Source: Gigantopelta aegis
Taxonomy: Eukaryota > Mollusca > Gastropoda > Neomphalida > Peltospiridae
Direction of reading: 5' to 3'
Assembly: GCF_016097555.1 (NCBI RefSeq)
Contig: NC_054704.1
Span: forward strand, 28,500,207 to 28,564,206
Length of the DNA: 64,000 nucleotides
The position numbers were made by a program, and so were the translations under genes. Below, in pieces: positions 11,651 through 23,998 of this stretch (position 1 is its first letter; each line of letters opens with the position of its first letter). The notes under the pieces were generated by a model. It ran no database searches. It was not told where the DNA came from and saw only the letters and a list, made by a program, of their open reading frames with translations.

Positions 11651-12520
11651 CATCCCGGACCTAAGTTAGGTTACCAGAACGATATAGTTTGAAAATAAAG
11701 GTAAGTAAAGTTATATTTGTTTAACGATACATTATTGTGACGCTTTTATCAAAGAAAGTGAGAGGGAAAACCTGTTGCCGCGACAGGCTACGTCTAGTGA
11801 TAAAGCAGCAAGGTATTTTATAGTCTGAAGACGTACAGCTCTTTTAATAGTTAAATATTTAGGATTACAGTCGAATATTACGACTTCCTCCTGGATTCAG
11901 TTTGTTGAACGCATGGAATCCGGTATTTTATATAAAATCCTCTTCTCTTTTTGGACTCATAACTAATTTGACTGTTATGTTACGCAGTAATGAAAGGGAC
12001 ACAACTCCCAGAGTTATTGTGTAAAAACACATTTAACCGGGGTTGATTCCGGCATCAATGCCATATATAGTGTTGCCAGTCTTGTTTTGGATCCCTCGAA
12101 GTAAATAGTGGTAGTAGTTCAATCTTCCAGGAGGCTAACTAGTTTTAGAAGAATAAAATCACAGATGCTACTCTTGTCGTCTGGAGAAGAAAGGTAAACA
12201 TTGTTTTTCTAGTTTAATTGCCACATAGGCAATTGTTTGTATGCTCGGCAATGTATAAGCATAGTACTGGTGAGATATCTTTAAAACATGAGTCTATAGA
12301 ACGATACATGAAGTCATCACATGGAGACTATGGATTTTAATGTGTAAAATAGTGTATTCTTTTAAATTGTATGCGCACTACAGGGCAATATATATTGGTT
12401 AAATATACTATGAGGATTGAATTCATCTTTCACAAACACATGGTATTACACTATTTCCGCAGGTTTTACTCATAATACGAACGATAGGGGTCGACACACT
12501 AAGATGCTTTTTTTAAAGTA
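11651..12520. other. No gene recognised
   Basis: Contains a poor SINE-like stretch near 11720-11800 (gtttaacgatacattattg, aaaacctgttgccgc). The rest is unassigned AT-rich DNA without domains. Confidence 0.35.
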
Positions 12521-12522
12521 GT

Positions 12523-12796
12523 AATGAACGAATGAATGAATGAATGAATGTTTAACGACACCCCAGCACGAAAAATACATCGGCTATTGGGTGTCAAACT
12601 ATGGTAATGGAAACAAATAAGGTGATGATCAACATCAACAGAAAAATTCAAGATATAAATAAAAGCAGTGTAAAGAACTGTGCAAAAATACAAATACAAA
12701 TATCACAGATAAGATACTGACTTTTACTCTAAACTTCAATTTGTGCTGTATTGGCCATTCTTAAAGAGAATGTTACAGCACGCGCAGGGGTAATAA
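12523..12796 (-). mobile_element. LINE-1-type 3' end, subtype with a different 3' UTR
   Basis: Tail (gaatgaatgtttaacgacac, cggctattgggtgtcaaac) as in the main LINE. The UTR differs: gatgatcaacatcaac ... agtgtaaagaactgtgcaaa. It is followed by tgctgtattggccattctta and cagcacgcgcaggggt. The same arrangement recurs at 13711-14022, and the UTR part at 62213-62400. Confidence 0.75.
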
Positions 12797-12802
12797 ACGA
12801 AT

Positions 12803-13000
12803 GAATGTTTAACGATACTCAAGCTCAAAACTACATCAGCTATTGGGTGTCAAACGGGGGGGGGGGGGGGGGGGGGGTGATATAAACGAATTGACGATCA
12901 ACATCAATATAAAATTAAAATGAGCTGTGCAAAGTATAATTATCACAAGTATATTAAAATTTGAAATAAAAGTCAAAATGTAGAATTTCAAAATACGTTT
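12803..13000 (-). mobile_element. Second LINE-1 3' end of the same subtype, with a G-run
   Basis: Begins cgaatgaatgtttaacgata directly after the previous copy. A run of about 22 G at 12856-12877 interrupts it where the other copies read actatggtaatg. It continues with gacgatcaacatcaatataa. Confidence 0.65.
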
Positions 13001-13710
13001 GTCTTCCAAATGTAGCGTCATATCTATCATTTTATGTTTCATATTACATATATATTCAATTATATTTATATATAATCTTCCTTGGGTGGTAACTTTAGTA
13101 AAAATGTATCCAATTTTAAACACGAAGATATAACTGCAAAAACAAAACACCCTTCTTTCTGGGCATCTTGCCTTCAAACTTTGTACTACGGTCGCAGTAC
13201 AGCCCTTCTAAACATCACGACGGTACCTTGGTACGACCCTAACGTCAATCAGTCTTATTTCTGAACGAATATAGTCAGATGGGTTATTAAACAGTGTGAA
13301 AGATAGTTTGTGGCTTCATTGCATAGATATTTATAAATTGTGCACATTTGTGATTCTTGTTTCAACAGTCATCCATTGTAACTGTTTAAATAGTGGGGCA
13401 GATGGACAAAGAGGATTTACATCCAACATAATGGGGTAACAGCTCTCTGTTGTAGATTTAGTACGGGTTGTAATCCATCCTGATTACAGTTTCTCCAAAT
13501 TACACGACAGTAATCGATGAGTGGTAAAACGCACACATTACTAACATATCAATGCACTTGAAACATTTACGAGACGCACACAATTTGTTATTAAATGAAT
13601 GTAAATGTATGAACATATCGTCTTAAAGTAAATAAACGACAATTAACCTGTATTAACAGCGCCAAACCATTGCACTGGGTCCTCCTATAGACAAGGCACT
13701 AAAGAGATAT
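13001..13710. other. No gene recognised
   Basis: Two short overlapping open frames (13082-13264 plus, 12836-13177 minus) show no domain and no splice context that convinces. No repeat ends were found. Confidence 0.35.
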
Positions 13711-14022
13711 GCATGAATGAATGAATGAATGAATGGATGGATGTTTAACGACACCCCAGCACGAAAAATACATCGGCTATTGGGTGTCAAACTATGGTAA
13801 TACAAACAAATAAAGTGATGATCAACATCAATATAAAAATTCAAGATTTAAATAAAAACAGTGTAAAGAACTGTGCAAAAATACAAATATCACTCAAAAT
13901 TTCAATTGTATCTCGAAGAAAACAAGGGGATTTGTGCTGTATTGGCCATTCTCAAAGAGAATGTTACACCCCTGCACCACGGTGAGGTTGGTTACAGCAC
14001 GCGCAGGGGGAAAGAGATATGC
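13711..14022 (-). mobile_element. LINE-1-type 3' end, second subtype
   Basis: (gaat)n then gtttaacgacaccccagcac, the gatgatcaacatcaatataa UTR, and finally ttacacccctgcaccacggt ... cagcacgcgcaggggg. Closely parallel to 12523-12796 and longer at its distal end. Confidence 0.75.
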
Positions 14023-14470
14023 ATGGAATTAATAACTATTTTGTCAAATGCCCATTTGACTCTGTACTGTGCATTGGCGAGACACTGAGCGCAATCATCA
14101 TGCTGACAGTCACTTTATTCTGGTGTAGAGCTCGTTCGGTCTCTTGTTGTAAAACCATTGGAGATAAGATATACAGAAAATAGACTCAAAAAATTAAATA
14201 AATGTAGCTTTAAAGAGAGAAATATTCGGTCTACCTAATTAAAAAATAGAAGTCATTCGTTTTGCATGCACGGTACTAGCGTCGGATTGTTAACGTGAAC
14301 GGAATTTGAGACATCGATGGTATTACACTGATATTGTAAATACTCTGTTAAATGATGTTATCTGCCTTTGCCGACTGACTGGTTTCAGATAAATCTCTAG
14401 CCATATGGTATCCAAATATAAACGGAATTTTGTAAATTATGTTATTTGTATTGATTTGTAATCGTTACAT

Positions 14471-14787
14471 CAGGGCGGGACGGAGCTCAGTCGCAAATCG
14501 TTCGCCTGATGCACGGTCGATCTGGGATACGTCTCCGTTGGTGGGCCCACTGGGCTATTTCTCGTTCCAGCCAGTGAATCACGACCGGCATATCAAAAGC
14601 CGTGGTATGTGCTATCATGTATGTGGAATGGTGTATAAAAAAATCCCTTGCCACTAATGAAACAAATGTAGCGTGTTTCCTCTAAGACTACATGGCAGAT
14701 AACCAAATGTTTTGACATCCAATAGCAGATAATTATATAATTAGTATTTCAATGTCTACTAGTGGTGTCGTTAAACAAAACAAACTT
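14471..14787 (+). mobile_element. SINE, full length (head 1, tail 2)
   Basis: Plus-strand head gggcgggacggagctcagtc, B-box-like ctgggatacgtctcc, body (agccgtggtatgtgctatc) and tail type 2 ending tggtgtcgttaaacaaaaca. Shows that head 1 occurs with either tail. The A/B boxes are mutated, so likely silent. Confidence 0.85.
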
Positions 14788-14799
14788 TAATTCAATAAT

Positions 14800-15115
14800 T
14801 AGATTTGGATGTCACCCGTCTGATATTCGATATTTGGATTCCTCATGCTGGTTACAAAATGTTGCCTATGAATGAAAACATCCCTACGAAACGTTTCATC
14901 TAACAAGATGATCAACCCTGCTACGTCTAGACCTGAACCCATATTGCACGTCAGTAAGCAATTTGTGGGACTCAAGATACCAGACAAGTCTACGGTTGAT
15001 AATTCTTTTCAATTCCATCCAGAATTAATTGTAAAGTTTTAAAAATACTTCTATACAAAGTTTTAAAATATACTTACCTTGATTCATGTATTGTATTATA
15101 CTCCCCCCCCCCCCC
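14800..15115. mobile_element. LINE-1 copy with inverted 5' part (twin-priming structure)
   Basis: 14800-15008 is a minus-strand piece of the reverse transcriptase (frame with DVFIHRQHF; the same DNA is sense at 38835-38960). 15009-15115 is the plus-strand 3' end (ccatccagaattaattgtaa to acttaccttgattcatg). The upstream-most base of the inverted piece abuts the sense 3' piece, the layout expected from twin priming. A C-run (15102-15120) follows. Confidence 0.7.
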
Positions 15116-16103
15116 CCCCCCACACACACGCACATTGAGCAGTGTTGTGTGAAGATTTCTAAACTTGTCTAGGATATTACAAACGTTTGTTACTGTCTTA
15201 AAACCTAGATATCATTATATTTAGTTAAAAAAGGTAACATAATATTCTACTGCATTACGCAACCATACAAACCCGTCTTGATTAATATAATGTGCTGTTG
15301 GGTATAGATACGGTAATTCCAACCAAAGGGACAAAATATATTTGTGAGGGCCGAACTTTACCGAAGCCCTTTATAAAGACATTGCTGTCCCGCGGGCTGG
15401 AATTGCCTTCTGTCTATATCTCACAACGGTGATTGGTTGTTTTCCGTGCCCACTTAATTACAACAAACCGTTTGCTTATTATTGACCCATTAATACACTT
15501 CACCTAAATATTTTTAAAACAATGATTCAACATAAACTTGTATCTTAGCGAAAATTCTGAAAAAGAAATGAGTTATGACGTCAGTTATCGTAAAACATGA
15601 GTTATATGCCAGACGTATTTAGAAATCGTCTAGCCCTAGGGTCAGACTAATAGTACCTTTAATTTAGTTTCCTTTTCGTTTAGCTACAAAAAAAAATAAT
15701 ATATATATATATATTTTTTAAAATCCTGTACAAACCCCAAACAAAACAAAAAAAAACCCATTGCCAACAACATATCAAACATCTTCTAGAACTATTTTTC
15801 GAAGTCAAGAGTCAGTTTCTAAACTCATACCTTGCATATTTTGATTGCAATTTCTTGTGAACCTGTACTACAGAGACCTACAATGTACTATATAATCGAA
15901 AAAAGTAATAAACCATACTCTTTTTTTTTAACTCGGTGTTAATTGTTGACAAATCTGATGGGATGCCTCTGACTCATAATTATTCGATACAATATTAATT
16001 GCGAGCCTATACGCACGAATAAGTCTTTTGATATTGGCAACAATACAAAATGTTATTCGTCGTGAGTACTTGGACGAAGTGGTCTGAATCGTTATACATT
16101 GAT
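15116..16103. other. No gene recognised; simple repeats
   Basis: Contains a C-run/ACAC stretch (15102-15130), a short (AT)n at 15698-15714 and poly-A tracts near 15750. No domain or element end was recognised. Confidence 0.4.
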
Positions 16104-16672
16104 TGAATGTTTGTTTAACGACACCCCAGCACAAAAATACATATCGGCTATTGGGTGTCACAAATGGTAAGTATATGAACATATTTATATAGACTCATGT
16201 AAAACCACAGTGTAAGGAGCTGTGGGGGGAAAGTATAATACAATATATAAAATCAAGTTAAGTATATCTTAAAATTTTGTATAGAAGTCAAAGTGTTTTA
16301 AAAACTACAATTAACATTGGATGGAATTTAAACGATTCCAAAACATTTCTGTTGCCAAATCATTTCTTGTCGGCTTGAGATGATCACACTCCACCAAAAT
16401 GTGCCGCACAGTCAGTGTACACTGAGGAGGAGGGTCCTTCTTTAAAATAAATGAATGCGTCAAATATGTATGGCCGATGCGGGCACGGCATAAGACCCCC
16501 TCATCCCTCCTGCATCGCCTGTAGGATGACTGCCACTCTCCCAGGACTGCCTTGACAGAATGAAGCTTATTCGCAACCGCACCGTCCCAATCATCTTGCC
16601 AAGTCGAAAAGATATATTGGTTAATATGAAATTTAAAATCACTGTAGGGGACATGAATAAAAATAGTGCGAA
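16104..16672 (-). pseudogene. LINE-1-type 3' part, minus
   Basis: From the tail at 16104 through the UTR and the ORF2 end (Cys/His segment with VRHILVECDHLKPTRND; no frameless stretch) to the post-RNase H region near 16660. The plain sequence gtccttctttaaaataaatg at 16434 is an empty version of the site where MITE-A sits at 19175. Frameshifts present. Its 5' edge meets repeat R1. Confidence 0.85.
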
Positions 16673-16680
16673 CAGTTAAA

Positions 16681-17040
16681 GCGGCATTCCCTGGAATATT
16701 TTTATTATTTAAGCATATTATAGAACAGAAAATCCAATTACGTTTGGTGCATATATGACGCCGCACTCCGCATTGGTTTCACTACGCTGGCTTACCTGGG
16801 TCAAAAACAAAGCCAGTATTTGGAAAGTGGGACACTTCTGACGGGCTCCTACTGATATCGGTTTTGATTGGTTCATGACAAGTGTGGAATCCCCCAAAAA
16901 GAGGTCACGTGAGATTTCGCAATTTTGGAACGCGATTAATGGCGAATACCAAAGAGAAGTGTCGACAAAATAATTAACGGCATTGTCAGGGGAAAACAAC
17001 GCAAACAACGTCTCGATGTTATACGAAATATTGCCCGAGT
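16681..17040 (-). repeat. Dispersed repeat R1, copy 2
   Basis: Inverse of window positions ~100-333. Minus-strand frame 16718-17008 is open (MFALFSPDNAVNYF...) but matches no family I know. The start agcggcattccctgg resembles TTAA-MITE termini. Confidence 0.6.
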
Positions 17041-17075
17041 GAGCCTAGGAAAAAGAGTGCAGTCGCTGGTGTTAA

Positions 17076-17454
17076 AGGGACATTCCTGAGTTTGCTGCAT
17101 TGTAAGATGTTTCCGACTAATAAAATATTTCTACGATTAAACTTACATATTAAATATATTTTCTTGTTTAGAATATCAGTGTCTGTATATTTAATGTGTT
17201 TCAGGTCATCTTAATATTTGTAAGAAGCCCAAACTGGATTTTGTCTTCAAATAATTTCGTACGTACGAAAACATTATTTTAGGAAACAATAAAATTTAAC
17301 CTAGTACAAATATTAGAAAGATCAGAAACACGTTTAATATACAGCCACTAATATTTTATGCAGACAATTATATTTGATATGTAATTACAATCGTTAAAAA
17401 GTCTCTGTTAGTCGATAACATCTTAAAAATTGCAGCAAACTCAGGAATGTCCCT
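17076..17454. mobile_element. MITE-A, complete copy (379 bp)
   Basis: TTAA at 17072-17075 and 17455-17458. Ends agggacattcctgagtttgc and gcaaactcaggaatgtccct. Central cgtacgtacg retained. Confidence 0.88.
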
Positions 17455-17458
17455 TTAA

Positions 17459-18790
17459 CTAAAAAGCTAGCATTGCAGGCATACGACACGAAGATGTTGC
17501 AAAATTACCGTTCCTTGACAAACGGTAGGTCCTTTTACTTTTCAGTCAGACCAGAATTAAATATTACTATTAAATTACTATTAGTAATAGTATCAACAAT
17601 ATACGGGGTTATTTTAAGTTAGGCCTGTAGGGGCGGTAGTGTGGAGAAGGTACCCAGCGATTTATTTATTGTATTAGGCTTTTGTTTATTGTAGGCATTT
17701 AAAAAAAAAAAAATTTGCTACACAATATGATTTAATCAATATTATCACAACTCTGGGCCGTAGCTACCATTTTGCAGCCATTTCAGGGGGGTTATATACT
17801 TAAAACGTCAATATCAATAACCAGTAAATTGTCATGTTATTGTATTTAAAGGTAACAGATTTTGTTTTGGTTTTTTTATCTTTTTTTTACGGGGGGGGGG
17901 GCTAAATTTTGCGAGTTATAAGTTTATTATATATTACTTTTCATTTTTTTTACGATCCCCCTCCAAACTTCCCTTGAAATTCCACTTCATGTCACTGCCC
18001 CCCTCCCCCCCCCCCCAATGGATTTTCTGGATCCGTCACTGGCAACTAACAACTTTTTAACTGTTTTTCAGTGGTTAATATATTAGGGAACTAATTTAAT
18101 TTTATAATATGTATAAAATATATTATCATGAATTATTCATCATAGACTAGTAGTAGTAACTTAAACAAGTGAAAATCAAGATCGTAGTATCCCTAAAATG
18201 AGTGGCCTGGCAATACAAACGGAAGCAGGGCGTTTATGTTTTTTACTGTACAGTAACATGCAAAATTTTTTAGGTAAGAGTCAGTCGGCTTCTAAGGTCT
18301 AAAACAATCTGCGTGTTTCAGGTTCCCCTACCTACCATAATTTTATGTAACAACCCTTTTTTTAAGCCAAAAATCCCCCAGACCAATTAACTATCGTTCA
18401 TGAAACAGAAAAATCGCCAAGGGAGCATCCAACACGAGGAAGCGAATCTATGACACAAAAGACAATCGCTTTCTGTAGAAGCACTTCGTATGCTTATTAA
18501 AAAGACTGACCCAAACGCTCATTCGCTTTTTAATAAAGTTCTAACAAAAATACGCACATTTCACCCGAAACGGAAGATTACATCAAAGCCTGTAAAACCA
18601 TATCAATTTTCCCCAATTCTTCTCGATATTCAGATTACAGTATATTATACACAGAACACTCTCTTCGAGGAACAACTAGCATCCAAGCAATGAACGACGC
18701 AGGGTTGAATTGTGGCACACAACTGTTCATGAGAGGACAAAAACGAAGCTGTAACCGCAGCTGTTCTACCAGCCAAAAAAGAAAAATCAA
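17459..18790. other. No gene recognised; homopolymer-rich unassigned DNA
   Basis: G- and C-runs at 17891-17901 and 18000-18016. 17754 to about 18045 begins ggccgtagctacc and ends ggatccgtcactgg, resembling eroded hAT-type MITE termini, but no target-site duplication was found. An open frame of 67 codons at 18490 has no known domain. Confidence 0.35.
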
Positions 18791-20745
18791 CAAAACTGAA
18801 TGAATGAATGAATGTTTGTTTAACGACACCCCAGCACAATATAGATATCGGCTATTGGGTGTCACAAATGGTAAGTATATGAACATATTATTTATATATA
18901 GTTATGTAAAACCAGTGTAAGGAGCTGTGGCGGGAAAGTATAATACAATATATATAAAATCAAGTTAAGTATATATTAAAATTTTGTATAGAAGTCAAAG
19001 TGTTTTAAAAACTTTACAATTAACATTGGATGGAATTTAAACGATTCCAAAAACATTTTTGTTGCCAAATATATAATTTCTCGTCGGCTTGAGATGATCA
19101 CACTCCACCAAAATGTGCCGCACAGTCAGTGTACACTGACAGTGTTCACACTGAGGATGAGGGACCTTCTTTAAAGGGACGTTCCCAAGTTTGCTGCATT
19201 GTAAGATGTTTCCGACTAATAAAATATTTCTACGATTAAACTTACATGTTAAATATATTTTCTTGTTTAGAATATCAGTGTCTGGTCGTCTTAATATTTG
19301 TAGGAAGCCCAAACTAGATTCTGTCTTCAAATAATTTCGTACGTACGAAAAAATCATATTTTAGGAAATAAAATGAAATTTAACCTAGTACAAATATTAG
19401 AACACGTTTAATATACAGCCACTAATATTTTATGCTGAAAAATATATTTCATATATAATTACAATCGTTAAAATGGCTCTGTTAGTCGATAACATATTAA
19501 AAGTTTCAGCAAACTCAGGAATGTCCCTTTAATATAAATGAATGCCGATGCGGGTACGGCACAAGACCACCTCATCCTTCCTGCACCGCCTGTAGGATGA
19601 CTGCCACTCTCCCAGGACTGCCTTGGCAGAATGAAGCTTATTTGCAACCTCACCGTCCCAATCATCTTGCCAAGTCAAAAAGATATATTGGTTTAATGTG
19701 AAATTTAAAATCACTGTAGGGCACACCAAAATGGACACGGGGCAAGTTTAAAGCAGACTTGGCAGCAACATCAGCCTTTTCGTTACCCCTAATGCCAACA
19801 TGGCTGGGTACCCAACAAAATATAACATCTTTATTGGCAATTGATAAAAAGACACACTTTCGTATCACCATCCCAACTAAGGGATGCTCCAATTTCATGT
19901 ACTGTAGAGCTTGGAGACACGAAAGTGAGTCTGTAAAAATAATATACTTGGATGCACATGAATCCTTAATCTGTTCCAGACCTTTAATGATTGCCCAAAT
20001 GTCAGCAGTAAAAATTGATGCTGAATCGGGCAATCTCATGGTAAAACTGTAGCACAAGCCACAGAATTCCCATCCCGTGATCCGTCTGTGTAAACAGGAA
20101 TGTAATCACAATACCTCTCTTGGATTTCCATGAAATGCTGTTTATAAATAACTGCATCTGTGCGATCTGTTTTTTAGATGCACAAGATCGAATACAATTT
20201 TTGGTGGTTTGATACACCAAGGTGGCAAAATAAAATATGAAGGCGTTTCCAAAATGTCTGCTAAATCAATGTTGAAAACTGATAAAAACTGCTTAATGCG
20301 AAGACCAAATGTTCGAATCGCATCGGTTTCGCATCAAATAACTTCATATATTTATTATCAAACACCGCATTGTGTGTGCAGGATGTTTTGGCATTATTTA
20401 ATCTTTGTAGCATACTGCAGAGAAAGCTTTGCACGTCTTGCACCCAAACTAGGTTCGTGTGCATCGACGTACAAGCTCTCTACAGGAGATGTTTTGAAAG
20501 CACCAAGACAAAGCCTAAGTCCCTGTTTGTGTATAGGATCTAGCATTTGCAAGTAAGACTTACCATTGCAACTTGTCAAAGCAATAGGGCGATAACTGGT
20601 AGGATTTGTTGGATCCTTGCCAGGCTTAGGAATAGGAATGACAATGGCTTTTCTCCAATCAGAAGGAAAGTCACCCGAAATCCAGATTGCTCCAAAGGTA
20701 ACAGCAAATACAGAAATATTATCACACAGATACAGCACATACACA
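18791..20745 (-). pseudogene. LINE-1-type element with an internal deletion, minus
   Basis: From the 5' side: RT N-terminal part (frame 20394-20744: WRKAIVIPIPKPGKDPTNP, SYRPIALTSC), then an abrupt jump at about 20568 to SYLQMLDPIHKQGLRLCLGA, which lies after the RT palm. Next come the linker, RNase H (19662-20057: AIIKGLEQIKDSCASKYIIF, FCWVPSHVGIRGNEKADVAA), the ORF2 end and the tail at 18800. The RT catalytic YVDD region is deleted and the frame stays open across the joint. MITE-A interrupts the ORF2 end. Cannot transpose on its own. Confidence 0.85.
19175..19528. mobile_element. MITE-A inserted in a LINE (354 bp)
   Basis: TTAA 19171-19174 and 19529-19532. The LINE reads accttcTTTAA before and TTAAtataaatgaatgc after. 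Homologous LINEs at 16434 and 6672 read ccttctttaaaataaatg without the element, so target and duplication are directly visible. Confidence 0.93.
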
Positions 20746-21452
20746 CAGAACAGATAAAGAAAAAGTATCTGAAGATTACAAACAGATTACAGATTTTGAC
20801 AACGTTAGGTTCACGTTAAAGTTACGTCCGTCTCCTTGACGTAGTGACGGGTGACGCGGTAGGATAAAACTTAGAATTGTGTAAATAAGTATAAATAAAT
20901 GAACTATATAAGGTATTAGAAAGTTTATTAATGAAATCATAATTTAATTCTAAATACTAAATTGATGTATTTTGTGTAGTTAATATATAGGCTATATTTT
21001 GACTATTATACTGCTGTTAATATTAATTATTTACAAGAATACATTTCTCGAGTTTAACTACCTGACTTTGTTTTTCTTTCATTTAAATTCTTTATATTAC
21101 AGGACAGTTACTGTAATAATTACTCTTTTTATCTTGCACTTTGTGTGCCTCCCATCTACCAAATTTGAGAATACATTTCTCAAATTTATTAAATTATTTT
21201 CTGTTGACAACCTGTGTTGTGAATTAAGACCACTGTAAATAAACAGATTAAAGATATATAGTACAGGAAAGAGACAAATAATACAAAATAAAGATATTAC
21301 AAATATTAGCAAAAGAGTTTATAAGTTACAGTGATGACCGTTCAACACGAATCACACAACACCAGGTAAATCACTACAGTCGCGTAACAACGACGTGGGG
21401 ATTTTGTCACAGTGGTGGGATCAAACACACAAGATAACTAAAGTTAAAAAGC
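20746..21452. other. Possible LTR/leader of the Gypsy relic
   Basis: AT-rich DNA between LINE and gag. Just before the gag frame, gattttgtcacagtggtggg resembles the primer-site region of Ty3/Gypsy leaders. LTR ends could not be delimited. Confidence 0.3.
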
Positions 21453-22870
21453 ATGTCTAACAGTGGTAGAGAGTCACCGTTGGATATAGAAGATCGAGAG
21501 GCTGGACCTGATGGGAACTTCCTAGGTAGCCCAGAGTCCGAAGTAACTTTTCATGAAAGACACAGACAAAGAATTACTTATTCTGGACTACCGGTACCGG
21601 GGGGATCCTTCCATCAAGGAGCTCTACACACATTCACACCAGTAAGAAATCCAAGTTATAAACACACACATGATCATATTCATTACAGGGAAATTGAAAG
21701 ATTGAAGACATTTATTACAAATACAGTAATACCAAATATATTATTTTCCAAGTCTTCAGTCAAGTTCATGTCCATGGGATAAACAAAGAAGGAAGGAAGG
21801 AAATTTTTATTTAACGACGAAATCAACACATTTTATTTACGGTTATATGGCGTCAAACATATGGTTAAGGACCACACAGATATTGAGAGAGGAAACCCGC
21901 TGTCGCCACTTCATGGGCTACTCTTTTTCGATTAGCAGCAAGGGGTCGTTTATATGCGCCATCCCATAGACAGGATAGTACATACAACGGCCTTTGTTAC
22001 ACCAGTTGTGAAGCACTGGCTGGATCGAGAAATAGCCCAATGGGTCCACCGACAGGGATCGATCCTAGACCGACCGCGCATCAAGCGAACGCTTTACCAC
22101 TGGGCTACGCCCCGCCCCAAGGGATAAACAAAGAAGACCCACCAATGCACAGTACAGATCTGAAAAATAAAAATATTTGCAGCATGAACATATCATTTTA
22201 GATCCAGTATCAAGACAAAGTGGTCACACAGTATACCAAGCAGATACAAATGGAATTCCACAGATGCCCGTTTTCAAATTGTGTTACAAGTAACAATAAC
22301 AGTTCAACAAGTATAAAACACAGTAATAAAAAGCCTGCCATATATGAGTTGAATCAGTGGGATGAAGAGACAGAAGTAATGGAACTTGCTACCAGTTTAA
22401 AAGGTCAAGTGTACTTACAGATTTAACCAGAGAACAAAGAATGAACTTTGCATATCTTAAAATGGCATTACAATCAAGATAACCAATTGACAATGTTCCG
22501 CATTCAACTCAAAAATAGAATACGTCGAAGAACAACATTTATACATGGCATGGCGCAAGATATTATACAGCTAATAAAGAAAGCTCACCCATATGTTAGC
22601 CGAGAAGGAAAACAGAGATTAGCTGTAGACTATTTTATGGATTCTCTGAATGACCCACATTTAGTGGGCTGTTCATAATAATGACCCGTAAACATTAGAT
22701 AAAGCTGTTCAAATGGCCTTAAAGTATGAAGCATTCCAGTTAGGACACCAAAGAAAATTTAAAGATTATAGTGATTTTCGAATGCAAAGAACAGATGAAG
22801 TAAAGTTACTCGAAAACTGAATCAGCAAATGTTTAACAGTTTTATGAGCAGAATTAACAAACTGGATAGA
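21453..22870 (+). pseudogene. Ty3/Gypsy-type gag relic
   Basis: The frame from 21453 (MSNSGRESPLDIEDREAGPD ...) is broken by a SINE. Beyond it, stop-ridden frames carry ELNQWDEETEVMELATSLKG, then LTREQRMNFAYLKMAL, FRIQLKNRIRRRTTFIHGMA, DIIQLIKKAHPYV and VDYFMDSLNDPHL. The next stretch reads AVQMALKYEAFQL. This is the order of a Ty3/Gypsy capsid domain (W-ATSL, LKNR-RR, aYP-, FIdaL, Ale-E-f). There is no nucleocapsid knuckle and no pol. At least four frame breaks; probably the left part of an element removed or displaced by the DNA transposon that follows. Confidence 0.75.
21792..22120 (-). mobile_element. SINE, full length (head 1, tail 1) in gag
   Basis: 16-bp target-site duplications gggataaacaaagaag at 21776-21791 and 22121-22136. 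Head at 22118 (gggcggggcgtagcccagtg on minus), A and B boxes recognisable, tail (gaaggaaggaaatttttattt on plus) at the left end. Confidence 0.94.
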
Positions 22871-23662
22871 AAAATGAAATAAAAAGAGTAGAAGAAAAAA
22901 GAAAGAAAGAAACCCAACATACAAAATGTACATGTATGTATCCAATTTCAGATGTCATCACAAGTGTTTCACTGTCAATTTTGTAACCTGTTATTATCCT
23001 GTTCAATTATTTAGACCCAAAGTTTTTTGCAAATGTTACGTTTATTTCCTATTCGATATTTGTTTTCTTTGCATTTACATGAAAACAAACCCAAACCCCG
23101 ACAGGTTTTATATACAAATCATCATATAAAATGCACGAAGTTGACTTAAATCCAATTTTTAAAAATCTCTGTGTCGTTTGAATGCACGTTATTTCGCCTA
23201 TAAATAACTAAGGTCATTTACATATCAAAACATTGGGATCTGAGGCTACGTGAAGGCCATTATAGCTTGTTTCACTAAATCAAGGTTATTATTGTTTTGC
23301 AGTGTGTAACAGCATTGTCTAATCTTTCCGTTAAACATAGATGTAAACAAACAACATGTAACCCTTTCTTGTAGGTGCATTATATTTAATAAATTTAGCT
23401 AATGTATTATGTATTTTTATTTTATTATATCAATTATATATTAGCATACCATACCTAACCTAACACAACTGAGGTGTAGCACAGTAATAAACACAAATCA
23501 CCTCACACACCGCAGGAATGTGCTTTCCAAATTTATAAATAAATTTAATGCAGGGCCGGACCCAAAAGACCGGGGGGGGGGGGGGATAAAATGTCAAAGG
23601 CCACCAACATCAAATAATAATAAAAATGTTATTTAATTTGCCTCTAAATTGGGAACTCATAC

Positions 23663-23698
<36 letters not shown>

Positions 23699-23998
23699 TT
23701 TAGGGTGGTGCTAGGGGCTGGGGTTTGGGGGTTGGGTGTTACATTTGTAATGCGAAAAACCAAAGGGCTATTGTTCGGACTCGTATGGGTTCAACCACTT
23801 TTTCATCCCGCAGACACAGCCCTGAATGTTCAAAATACGATAGCATTGCTTGGTCAATAACATCATTATTTCGATCTATGACTGCACGTGCTATTGTAGC
23901 AATGTGTAAACCACGTAAAGTGCAAGTTAGGTAGGGTATATAAAATTCATTGAAAATGTATTAGTCGACATTCTTGTTATTGTTATTTGAGGAAAAAT

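Noticed and set aside
17466..17525. Exon-like stretch ending in gtaggtcc (AGIRHEDVAKLPFLDK)
   Set aside because: No acceptor, no neighbouring exons and no recognised family; too short to support.
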